Assembly: GCA_004028765.1 (NCBI GenBank)
Contig: SAIX01000065.1
Coordinates: 52,032-116,031, forward strand
Source: Chitinophagaceae bacterium
GTDB lineage: Bacteria > Bacteroidota > Bacteroidia > Chitinophagales > Chitinophagaceae
Direction of reading: 5' to 3'
Length of the DNA: 64,000 bases
Program-made: the position numbers and the translations under genes
Part shown: positions 56,421-64,000 of the stretch, in pieces
Position numbering within the stretch: the first letter of the stretch is position 1
Layout of the letters: the number at the start of each line of letters is the position of its first letter
The notes under the pieces: model-generated
Told to the model about the DNA's origin: nothing
Databases searched by the model: none
Seen by the model: the letters and a program-made list of their open reading frames with translations, nothing else

Positions 56421-57920
56421 TTATTTCCTGCTGTAATTCGGCGCTTCCTTGGTGATATCGATATCATGCGCATGGCTTTCTTTCATGCCCGCATTGGTGA
56501 TCTTCACAAATGTGGCCTGTTGCAACGCTTTGATATTTTTCGCGCCGCAATAACCCATCCCGGAACGCAAACCACCTACATACTGGTACACAATTTCATT
56601 CAGGTAACCTTTGTAAGCCACACGGCCTTCAATGCCTTCGGGTACATATTTTTTGATATCTGCTTCCACATCCTGGAAATAACGGTCGCCACTGCCCTGG
56701 CTCATCGCACCCAAACTGCCCATGCCGCGGTATTCTTTAAACTTACGGCCTTCATAAATGATCGTATCACCGGGGCTTTCCTCCACACCGGCAAACACAC
56801 TTCCCATCATCACCACATTGGCGCCGGCGGCAAGTGCTTTTACCATATCACCCGTATAACGTATCCCGCCATCGGCAATCACGGGAATGTTTTTTGCTTT
56901 TAATGCATTGCTCGCTTCCATGATCGCTGTTAATTGCGGAACCCCGGCACCCGCAACGATACGGGTAGTGCAGATAGAACCCGGTCCGATCCCTACTTTC
57001 ACGCAATCAGCGCCCGCTTCTGCCAGGGCTTTTGCACCTACAGCCGTACCTACATTACCCGCAATGATGGGCAGGTTCCTGAAATTTTTGCGCAAAGCTT
57101 TTAATGCCTGTATCACTCCTTTGCTGTGGCCATGTGCACTGTCGAGGGTTACCACATCCACACCCACCTGTTGCAGGGCCGCAGCACGCTCCATCAGGTC
57201 GGAAGTGATACCCAGCGCAGCACCTACCAATAAACGGCCGATAGAATCTTTCACCGCATTGGGGTAATTGCGCAATTGTAAAATATCGCGGTAAGTGATG
57301 AGCCCGATCAGTTTCCCCTGCTTATTTACCACAGGAAGTTTTTCAATTTTATACTGGCGAAGAATTTTCTCTGCTTTTTTCAGATCGGTACCTTCCGGAG
57401 CGATGATCAGGTTGTCTTTCGTCATCACTTCTTTCACTTTCCGTTTGGTATCGGTTTCAAATCGCAGGTCGCGGTTGGTAAGGATGCCCACGAGTTTTTG
57501 ATCCGCATCAACGATCGGTATCCCGCCGATCTTATTTTCTTTCATCAGCCTTAATGCATCACCGATGGTTGCATCCACCAATAATGTAACAGGATCAACA
57601 ATCATCCCGCTTTCGCTTCGTTTTACTTTACGCACCTGTTCTGCCTGGCGTTCGATGCTCATGTTTTTATGGAGTATACCAAGTCCGCCTTCACGGGCAA
57701 GCGCTATGGCAAGCGTTGCTTCTGTAACAGTATCCATGGCTGCCGACAGCATGGGAACATTCAGCACGATGTCTTTGGTAAGATGGGAACGGATATCCAC
57801 TTCGCGGGGAAGTACTTCACTGAATGCGGGCATCAGCAATACGTCATCGAAAGTGAGGCCTTCACCGAATAACCTTGTTGCTGCCGTCTTGTTGCGGGGA
57901 GAAGATTTACTTGTTGCCAT
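56421..57920 (-). CDS. guaB: Inosine-5'-monophosphate dehydrogenase
   Basis: 499 residues from the ATG at 57920. NAD-dependent oxidation of IMP to XMP, the committed step to GMP. Seen: [18 protein letters not shown] near the start, two CBS domains (about 105-225) inserted in the barrel, [22 protein letters not shown], the IMP/Cys loop GPGSICTTR (Cys about 315), and the flap [19 protein letters not shown]. An open frame extends upstream to 58001, but the promoter box at 57924-57931 lies inside it. The gene is divergent from the MFS transporter. Confidence 0.97.
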   Translation of the reverse strand: MATSKSSPRNKTAATRLFGEGLTFDDVLLMPAFSEVLPREVDIRSHLTKDIVLNVPMLSAAMDTVTEATLAIALAREGGLGILHKNMSIERQAEQVRKVKRSESGMIVDPVTLLVDATIGDALRLMKENKIGGIPIVDADQKLVGILTNRDLRFETDTKRKVKEVMTKDNLIIAPEGTDLKKAEKILRQYKIEKLPVVNKQGKLIGLITYRDILQLRNYPNAVKDSIGRLLVGAALGITSDLMERAAALQQVGVDVVTLDSAHGHSKGVIQALKALRKNFRNLPIIAGNVGTAVGAKALAEAGADCVKVGIGPGSICTTRIVAGAGVPQLTAIMEASNALKAKNIPVIADGGIRYTGDMVKALAAGANVVMMGSVFAGVEESPGDTIIYEGRKFKEYRGMGSLGAMSQGSGDRYFQDVEADIKKYVPEGIEGRVAYKGYLNEIVYQYVGGLRSGMGYCGAKNIKALQQATFVKITNAGMKESHAHDIDITKEAPNYSRK

Positions 57921-57923
57921 GTG

Positions 57924-57956
57924 CAAAGATAGCGCAGCGGGTAAATTGAGGCCAAA
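57924..57956 (-). promoter_or_regulatory. Complete Bacteroidota-type promoter of guaB
   Basis: On the minus strand TTTG (57956-57953), a 21-nt spacer, and TATCTTTG (57931-57924), an exact TAnnTTTG. The box ends 3 nt before the ATG, so transcription would start at about the A of the start codon. Confidence 0.6.
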
Positions 57957-58036
57957 ACTTTTTCGCAAAGCGATAAAACCAAGGCCCGCCCCGATCTGCA
58001 ATAATACAATCGGGGTGCGAACGAATGGATTGTATG

Positions 58037-58044
58037 TATTTTTG
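58037..58044 (+). promoter_or_regulatory. -7 promoter box (TATTTTTG) before the MFS transporter
   Basis: Exact TAnnTTTG match ending 5 nt before the ATG at 58050. It suggests a leaderless or near-leaderless mRNA. No -33 TTTG was found at 19-21 nt. Confidence 0.5.
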
Positions 58045-58049
58045 TACGG

Positions 58050-59273
58050 ATGACAAAACCGGCACCCACGGCTGATACGCCTTATTTTAATTTCCAGTTT
58101 GCATTACTCTGTACCAGCAACTTTTTGTTCAGCACCAGTTTCAGTATGCTGATCCCCGAATTGCCAGGGTACCTTACGCAATTAGGCGGGGCAGATTACA
58201 AAGGGTTGATCATCTCACTATTTACTTTGATGGCAGGTATCTCACGCCCCTTCAGCGGTAAGCTAACGGATACCGTAGGCCGTATGCCTGTTATGATCTT
58301 TGGTTCGCTGGTTTGTGTGGTGTGCAGTTTGTTATACCCGGTGCTTACAACGGTTTCCGGTTTTTTACTGCTGCGTTTTTTTCATGGGTTCTCAACCGGC
58401 TTCAAACCCACTGCCACTTCTGCGTATGGTGCCGATGTGGTGCATGAATCCAGGAGGGGAGAAGCGCTGGGTGCATTGGCCATCGGATATTCACTGGGAT
58501 CATCCATAGGGCCATTGGCCGGAAGTTATATCGTGATGCATTATTCGTACAGCACGATGTTTTATATTTCATCGCTTGCGGCACTGGGTTCTGTAGGCAT
58601 CCTCTACAATATCCGTGAAACGCTTGCACAGCCGCAGAAATTTTCTTTCTCGCTTTTAAAGATCCAGCGTTCAGAAATATTTGAAAAAACATCGTTGCGC
58701 CCGGCTATCATCATGCTGTTGCTTACTTTTTCGATCGGGTGTGTGGTAACACTTACGCCTGATCTCAGCGAATCGATCGGGATGCACAACAAAGGTTTTT
58801 TCTATGCCTGTTATACCATCACTTCTTTACTGATCCGTTTCATTGCGGGCAAAGCATCCGACCGTCACGGAAGGATCATCGTATTGGTATTTTCTTCCTT
58901 AACAATGGTGTTGGGAATGACCCTGCTCGCTTTTACACATACCATCCCGCTTTTTATTGTCAGTGCGTCGGTACTCGGATTGAGTGTTGGTATGAATGGC
59001 CCCACACTGATGGCATGGGCGGTGGATCTTTGTCACCCTGATCACCGCGGCCGCGCGGTTGCATCGGTATATATCGCACTGGAGCTTGGCATCGGCAGCG
59101 GTGCACTTCTCTCGGGCTGGTTATACCAGAATAAAATTGAGAACCTGGTGTATCCTTTCCTGCTTACAGCCCTATTGTCTTTTTCAGCAACCGTATTACT
59201 GCTTCTATGGTTCCGTAAAGAAAAAAACAGCAAGCGCCTGGCACAAACAGAGCATTTCGATATCGCAGAATAA
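58050..59273 (+). CDS. Major facilitator superfamily transporter
   Basis: 407 residues with 12 predicted membrane helices. The loop between helices 2 and 3 carries [16 protein letters not shown], the MFS motif A (G-x-x-x-D-x-x-G-R), with a second copy [14 protein letters not shown] between helices 8 and 9. The layout resembles drug or sugar-exporting antiporters. The substrate is unknown. It is convergent with dprA (4-bp gap) and divergent from guaB. Confidence 0.9.
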   Translation: MTKPAPTADTPYFNFQFALLCTSNFLFSTSFSMLIPELPGYLTQLGGADYKGLIISLFTLMAGISRPFSGKLTDTVGRMPVMIFGSLVCVVCSLLYPVLTTVSGFLLLRFFHGFSTGFKPTATSAYGADVVHESRRGEALGALAIGYSLGSSIGPLAGSYIVMHYSYSTMFYISSLAALGSVGILYNIRETLAQPQKFSFSLLKIQRSEIFEKTSLRPAIIMLLLTFSIGCVVTLTPDLSESIGMHNKGFFYACYTITSLLIRFIAGKASDRHGRIIVLVFSSLTMVLGMTLLAFTHTIPLFIVSASVLGLSVGMNGPTLMAWAVDLCHPDHRGRAVASVYIALELGIGSGALLSGWLYQNKIENLVYPFLLTALLSFSATVLLLLWFRKEKNSKRLAQTEHFDIAE

Positions 59274-59277
59274 TTTT

Positions 59278-60375
59278 TCAGGCAAGCTGGTACATTTTCC
59301 CGGGCATTGATATAATGATATCCTGCATTTCAAGATTCAGCATCGCAGCGGCCGCCACGCTACTGGTTAAACCACAATAATAACAGATCGCATCAATCGG
59401 TATGGGGCCCCTTTCCCGCAAAACCGCCACCAGTTTTTTTTCATCATCCGATAATTCAACAAACAATTCTTTTTGTTTGCTGCTCTTTTTTTTCTTCTCT
59501 GCCCAGCCCATGGTTTCGAGTAACTGTATACCATCAGTCAACAAAATGGCTTTGTTTTGTTTAATGAGCTGCAGGCAGCCACTGCTACGGTTATCCGTGG
59601 TTCTGCCCGGAAAAGCAAAAAGGTCACGGTTATAATTGAAGGCAAGTTCTGCCGTGATCATGCTCCCGCCTTTGATTGCTGTTTCTATCACAAGCGTTGC
59701 ATCTGCCATACCAGCCACAATCCGGTTGCGTTTGGGAAAATTGTGTTTGTCGGGTTGTGTGCCGAGCCTGAACTCAGTTAATAATCCGCCATGCTGCAAC
59801 ATTTCTTTAACCAGTGTTTTATTTTGCCAGGGATAGACCAGGTCCAATCCATGCCCCAGTACACCCACTGTATCTATCTGTTCCTGTAAAGCAATTTTGT
59901 GTGCAATGGAATCAATGCCAAAAGCGAGCCCGCTTATAATGAGTACATGCTGGCCTGACAGGTCTTTCACCAGTTGTTCGGTAAGCTGCCGGCCATATTC
60001 AGTTTGAGACCGTGTGCCGATAATGCTTACAATACGGCTGTTATTCAGATCGGCATTGCCTTTATAGTAAAGCAGAACAGGTGGATCATAACAATGCAGC
60101 AAGCGCTGCGGGTAATCCTCGTCTTTGAAAAACAAAGGGCGGATATTGTTTTTTTCAAGAAGGGTGATCTCTTTTTCAGCAGCAGCAAAATCTTTCCATT
60201 CACGGATCGACCTGGCACAAACTTCTCCGATGCCCTCCGTTGATGCGATCTCTTTTTTCCGGGCTTTAAACACATCGCTTGCTTTTTCAAAACGATCGAG
60301 CAAAGATTTTACCCGCATCACACCGAGGTCAGGTATCATTGTCAATGCAACCTGGTACAACAATTCTTCATGCAT
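59278..60375 (-). CDS. dprA: DNA-processing protein DprA
   Basis: 365 residues from the ATG at 60375. Loads RecA on incoming single-stranded DNA during natural transformation. Seen: an N-terminal SAM-like region (MIPDLGVMRVKSLL), the Rossmann-like core VSIIGTRSQTEYGRQLTEQLV, ISGLAFGIDSIAHKIAL, LGHGLDLVYPWQNKTLV, FPKRNRIVAGMADATLVIETAIKGGSMITAELA, and a C-terminal winged-helix domain (about 300-365). It is present in many non-competent bacteria too, so it does not prove competence. Confidence 0.95.
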   Translation of the reverse strand: MHEELLYQVALTMIPDLGVMRVKSLLDRFEKASDVFKARKKEIASTEGIGEVCARSIREWKDFAAAEKEITLLEKNNIRPLFFKDEDYPQRLLHCYDPPVLLYYKGNADLNNSRIVSIIGTRSQTEYGRQLTEQLVKDLSGQHVLIISGLAFGIDSIAHKIALQEQIDTVGVLGHGLDLVYPWQNKTLVKEMLQHGGLLTEFRLGTQPDKHNFPKRNRIVAGMADATLVIETAIKGGSMITAELAFNYNRDLFAFPGRTTDNRSSGCLQLIKQNKAILLTDGIQLLETMGWAEKKKKSSKQKELFVELSDDEKKLVAVLRERGPIPIDAICYYCGLTSSVAAAAMLNLEMQDIIISMPGKMYQLA

Positions 60376-60453
60376 ATTCTCTTTATTGGCGCACCCCAAT
60401 TTCAGGAATATGTTTCTTTGGCGAAACCGTATTAATACGCAGTATTTGCCGTA

Positions 60454-62373
60454 TTATAAAGCAGTGATCCGGAACGTGGTCCTTCGGTTTTTACTCCTGC
60501 CTTCTTCTGTGGTATTATCGGCAACTGGTTGTGCGGCACCATATCCTTTGTAACTAACCCGCTGCTGTGCAATGCCTTTGCCCGTGATATATGCAACGAT
60601 CGATTTTGCACGGTTGATCGAAAGCTGCAGGTTATCTTCCGTCTTGCCCACATTATCGGTATGTCCGCTGATTTCTACCTGTAAGGTTGGGTTCTCGGTT
60701 AATACCTGCACCAGTTTATCGAGCTCAACAGTGGCTTCCTTGGGTAATACATACGAACCCGTTGCAAAGAGAATATTGTGAAAAGTAACTTCCGTATTCA
60801 GCGCCACAGGTTGTAAAGCGATATCTTTTTTGTACACACTGTCGGGCTGCTGTTGACTAAGCGCATACAGTTCGCTGTAAAACAAATAGCCTTTCCGGTT
60901 CACAGTAAATACATAATCTTTTCCGGTGGGCAGCGTAATAAAATATTCTCCTTTTTCATCGGTCTGCACTTTCATCAATGCAACTTGTGTGCCCTTATCA
61001 ATCAGTTCAACTGCAGATGGCAAAGGCTTTCCTGTTTGCTGATCGGTTACAATCCCTTTTACATACAGTGTGCGGTTGGGCCTGATATCCGGCCTCAGAT
61101 CGAATTTGTATAAATCAAGCCCGCCACGGCTATCGGCCCTGTCGCTCGCGAAATAGGCAGTAAGCCCGTCAGCTGAAACCGCAAGGCTTCCTTCATTTTC
61201 GATTGTATTGATCGGATATCCCAGGTTCTCAGGTTTACCCCACTGCCCTTCCGCATTTTTGCGGATCACAAAAAGATCGGACCCGCCATAACCGGGTAAA
61301 CCATCAGAAGTAAAATACAATGTCTGGTTATCTGCATGGATAAAAGGTGCCAGTTCATCTCCTGCCGTATTGATCTCAGGCCCCATATTCTGCGCGGGCC
61401 CCCATTTGCCATTGGCTTGCCGGTAGCTTACATAAATATCACTTCCTCCATAACCGCCTGGGCGGTTGCTTACAAAATACAAAGCGCGTTTATCCGGGCT
61501 CAACGTCGGGCCGCTGTCCCAGAAATCAGAGTTCACATTTTCGCCAAGGTTCTGCGGCTCACTCCAGCCATCGGGTGTATAATAAGAGATATAAATATCA
61601 AAACTTTTATGTGCCTGCCGGCTGAGTTCTCCCGCAAACAATAACCATTCCCCGTCCTGCGAAACAGACAAAGCACCTTTATTGGTTTCGATATTGATAT
61701 CGCCATCAATGAATTTCCATTTGCCGAATTCTTTTCCATTGATGCGGCTTTCCACAAACTCTTCCCTTCTTCCAACCCTTCGTGTAAAAACCAGCAAGCT
61801 GTCAGTAACTGTCACTGAAGGATAATATTCCGCATCACTGGTATTCACACTGTCGCCAAGATTCACCGGTGCAAAACGATAACCGTTATCCGGATGTGAT
61901 AAGGCATATTGTATCGCAAATTCATAACAGCGTTTCCGGTACTGCCCGCTTTTGATACTTCGTTCATTCAGTTTAGGATACTGGAGAAATTTATTGACAG
62001 CGTTTAATGCTTCTTCAAATTTGCCCAGGCCTGCAAGATTGATGGAGTAGGGGAGATTGTACAATAAAAAATAAGCAGTGTCTTTACTGCGCGCTTTTTC
62101 ATAAAGCTTTACCGATTGCTCATATTTTTTCATCTGCCCCATGGCACCGGCGAGCGAGAGATAAGCATCAACAAAATTGCTGTCTTCTTTAATGCAATCT
62201 GCCAGTATCGCTGCAGCCTGGCTGAAGGATCCATCCTGTAACAGGTCGAGCGCTTTTTCATAACGCTCCACTGTTTTGGGTTTTACTTTTTCAGGGAGAT
62301 AAGTCTGGGAGAAACCCCTGCCGATCATTAACAGGAACAACGTTGAAAAAAATAATTTCATTGATACAGACAT
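60454..62373 (-). CDS. PorE-like OmpA-family protein with TPR, beta-propeller and carboxypeptidase-like domains
   Basis: 639 residues; the start may be the internal ATG at 62361. Signal peptide, TPR region (about 30-135, YEKALDLLQDGSFSQAAAILADCI), a six-bladed PD40-type propeller (about 160-425; repeated YFVSNRPGGYGGSDIYVS and YFTSDGLPGYGGSDLFVI), a carboxypeptidase-regulatory-like domain (about 430-510) and an OmpA C-terminal peptidoglycan-binding domain (about 525-639; VEISGHTDNVGKTEDN, NRRTTFRI). This is the architecture of PorE, an accessory protein of the type IX secretion system. Paralogues without that role are common in this order, so the assignment is by layout only. Confidence 0.85.
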   Translation of the reverse strand: MSVSMKLFFSTLFLLMIGRGFSQTYLPEKVKPKTVERYEKALDLLQDGSFSQAAAILADCIKEDSNFVDAYLSLAGAMGQMKKYEQSVKLYEKARSKDTAYFLLYNLPYSINLAGLGKFEEALNAVNKFLQYPKLNERSIKSGQYRKRCYEFAIQYALSHPDNGYRFAPVNLGDSVNTSDAEYYPSVTVTDSLLVFTRRVGRREEFVESRINGKEFGKWKFIDGDINIETNKGALSVSQDGEWLLFAGELSRQAHKSFDIYISYYTPDGWSEPQNLGENVNSDFWDSGPTLSPDKRALYFVSNRPGGYGGSDIYVSYRQANGKWGPAQNMGPEINTAGDELAPFIHADNQTLYFTSDGLPGYGGSDLFVIRKNAEGQWGKPENLGYPINTIENEGSLAVSADGLTAYFASDRADSRGGLDLYKFDLRPDIRPNRTLYVKGIVTDQQTGKPLPSAVELIDKGTQVALMKVQTDEKGEYFITLPTGKDYVFTVNRKGYLFYSELYALSQQQPDSVYKKDIALQPVALNTEVTFHNILFATGSYVLPKEATVELDKLVQVLTENPTLQVEISGHTDNVGKTEDNLQLSINRAKSIVAYITGKGIAQQRVSYKGYGAAQPVADNTTEEGRSKNRRTTFRITAL

Positions 62374-62429
62374 ACAAACAAGTTCGGCAAAAACAGGAAC
62401 TACACTTTGTTAAAATTGAAACCCGGATG

Positions 62430-63044
62430 TTATGGCACATGAATGTACTTATGCACCTGCAAACTCAGTTCCCACCGCGGATTGGCTTTTATATAATCGA
62501 TGATCAGCGGAGTGATCTCTGCAGCTTTCTCCCATTCCGGCTGGAGATATAAACGGCAGTTACTGTTTACTTCTGCTGCATAAGTTTCTGCCCAGTCAAA
62601 ATCGTGTTTGTTATAGATCACCACTTTTAATTCATTCGCTAATGGAACGATCCCGGGTAAGGGCGCTTTGAATTTTTTGGGAGATAAACAGATCCAGTTC
62701 CAGGAACCGCTCAATGGCGATGACCCCGATGTTTCGATATTGGTTTCAAATCCTGCCTGCTGCAATGCCTGCGTCAATTCATCGAGCGGATGCATCAGGG
62801 GCTCGCCGCCCGTTATCACCACCAGCCGCCCCGGGTATGCGGAGGCTTCTGCAACAAGTTCACTGATGTTTTTCTGCGGATGTTTGGAAGCATCCCAGCT
62901 CTCTTTTACATCACACCAGAAACAGCCCACGTCACATCCCCCCAGCCGGATAAAATAAGCGGCACGCCCCTGGTGAAACCCTTCTCCCTGCAGGGTATAG
63001 AAAGATTCCATTACCGGAAGGGTCTGTTCACTGCTTTGATGCAT
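62430..63044 (-). CDS. queE: 7-carboxy-7-deazaguanine synthase
   Basis: 204 residues. Radical SAM enzyme that makes the 7-deazaguanine ring of queuosine precursor preQ0. Seen: YTLQGEGFHQGRAAYFIRL, the cluster motif CDVGCFWC (Cys37, Cys41, Cys44; CX3CX2C), WCDVKESWD and VVITGGEPLMH (SAM-binding GGE). The compact size and the CX3CX2C motif fit QueE. Other queuosine genes (queC, queD) are not in the window. It lies 57 bp upstream of the PorE-like gene on the same strand. Confidence 0.93.
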   Translation of the reverse strand: MHQSSEQTLPVMESFYTLQGEGFHQGRAAYFIRLGGCDVGCFWCDVKESWDASKHPQKNISELVAEASAYPGRLVVITGGEPLMHPLDELTQALQQAGFETNIETSGSSPLSGSWNWICLSPKKFKAPLPGIVPLANELKVVIYNKHDFDWAETYAAEVNSNCRLYLQPEWEKAAEITPLIIDYIKANPRWELSLQVHKYIHVP

Positions 63045-63115
63045 ATATGCGGATGTTCTGAATGATTATTTGCGATCGATAAATTCTGTCAGGGAATGGT
63101 TTCATTATTCCATAT

Positions 63116-64000
63116 TCACAGCATGTTTTCCCTGCTTTTATAAGCCTGCAAAGTATTTTTTAAAAGCCCTGCAATCGTCATCAAACCCACGCCGCCGGGT
63201 ACAGGCGTAATGGCGGAGGTTTTCGGGGCCACTTCAGTAAACAAAACATCGCCCTTGATGCGGAACCCTTTTTTGGCACTGGCATCTTCCACGCGGGTGA
63301 TACCCACATCGATCACCACAGCGCCTTCTTTTACCATATCGGCAGTTACAAACTCAGGCCGCCCAAGTGCAGCTACAATGATATCTGCTTCCAGGCAAAG
63401 TTCTTTCAGGTTATGGGTATGCGAATGACAGATCGTTACCGTGCAATTGCCTTTTTTCTGGTTGCTGCTTAATAAGATGCTCATCGGCCGGCCCACAATA
63501 TTGCTGCGGCCGATCACAACCGCATGTTTCCCTTTTGTGGCAATGTCAAAATATTCCAGCATCAGCATAATACCGAACGGCGTTGCGGGGATAAAACTCG
63601 GCAGTCCCTGCACCAGTTTACCCGCGCTGCTGGGATGAAAACCATCCACATCTTTTTCCGGGGCAATGGCTTCGATCACTTTCTGTTCGCTGATATGTTT
63701 GGGAAGCGGCAATTGCACAAGGATCCCATCCACCGCAGCATCGAGATTTAGTTTTTCGATGGCTGATAACAGCTCGCTTTCAGAAACATCACTTTCAAGA
63801 CGTATCAGCGTGGAACCAAAGCCCACTTCTTCGCAGTTCTTCACCTTGCTGGCCACATAGGTTTCGCTGGCTCCGTTATTCCCCACCAGGATGGCTGCCA
63901 GGTGCGGGGCACGCTTCCCCTTCAATAACAATTGTTCGGTTTCGGCTTTGATTTCTGTTTTTACCGCTGCGGAAGCGATTTTGCCATCTAATAATAACAT
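63116..64000 (-). CDS. folD: Methylenetetrahydrofolate dehydrogenase / methenyl-THF cyclohydrolase
   Basis: 294 residues, complete with its ATG exactly at the right edge of the window. Interconverts 5,10-methylene-, 5,10-methenyl- and 10-formyl-THF, downstream of GlyA. Seen: the catalytic Tyr48 and Lys52 in [36 protein letters not shown], the NADP motif [12 protein letters not shown] and [15 protein letters not shown] at the C-terminus. Its upstream context lies outside the window. Confidence 0.95.
   Translation of the reverse strand: MLLLDGKIASAAVKTEIKAETEQLLLKGKRAPHLAAILVGNNGASETYVASKVKNCEEVGFGSTLIRLESDVSESELLSAIEKLNLDAAVDGILVQLPLPKHISEQKVIEAIAPEKDVDGFHPSSAGKLVQGLPSFIPATPFGIMLMLEYFDIATKGKHAVVIGRSNIVGRPMSILLSSNQKKGNCTVTICHSHTHNLKELCLEADIIVAALGRPEFVTADMVKEGAVVIDVGITRVEDASAKKGFRIKGDVLFTEVAPKTSAITPVPGGVGLMTIAGLLKNTLQAYKSRENML

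Overview
The window looks like a chromosomal segment of a Bacteroidota bacterium, most likely Chitinophagaceae or a close relative. The evidence is the gene families present (DUF4249, DUF4293, DUF6427 and DUF4105 proteins, STN-type TonB-dependent receptor, LytS/LytTR pair, bacterial GGGP synthase, type B T9SS cargo proteins), promoter boxes of the Bacteroidota type TAnnTTTG, and the lack of consistent Shine-Dalgarno sequences. Most genes are housekeeping or envelope genes. I see no phage, insertion sequence, CRISPR array, tRNA or rRNA.

Left part (1-19.8 kb): the start of an EamA-type transporter runs off the left edge. It is followed by mscL, scpA, an L,D-transpeptidase-like protein, dxs, a LytS/LytTR two-component pair, a secreted M28 peptidase, GGGP synthase and a long B12-dependent ribonucleotide reductase. 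A tight four-gene leftward operon (19791 to 12628) then encodes a secreted protein of unknown function, an STN/TonB-dependent receptor, a DUF4249 lipoprotein and a large MG2-like secreted protein. This operon is the best candidate here for a little-described outer-membrane system.

Middle part (20-40.5 kb): a GMC oxidoreductase with its gluconate-2-dehydrogenase-subunit-3 partner; metG; a group of genes that fits D-amino-acid or muropeptide turnover (S66 LD-carboxypeptidase, M19 dipeptidase, D-threonine-aldolase-like PLP enzyme, RidA); two tandem alpha/beta hydrolases; a Kup potassium transporter; purQ; and a DsbD pair. In the DsbD pair the separate N-domain protein keeps its cysteine pair, while the N domain fused to DsbD has lost it.

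Right part (40.6-64 kb): uvrA, glyA, a sugar-phosphate nucleotidyltransferase, a nitronate-monooxygenase-like enzyme, an SDR, two large paralogous T9SS type B proteins, a hydrolase/DUF4105 pair, guaB, an MFS transporter, dprA, a PorE-like OmpA protein, queE and folD.

The most unusual non-coding signal is a family of intergenic repeat elements built from the same modules in the same order. There are three tandem copies at 22599-23098 and single copies near 12.5, 26.4 and 27.7 kb, mostly between convergent gene ends. Related fragments and long hairpins occur in other gaps. A second recurrent signal is a -7 promoter box placed 3-7 nt before the start codon of several genes, which suggests leaderless transcripts.
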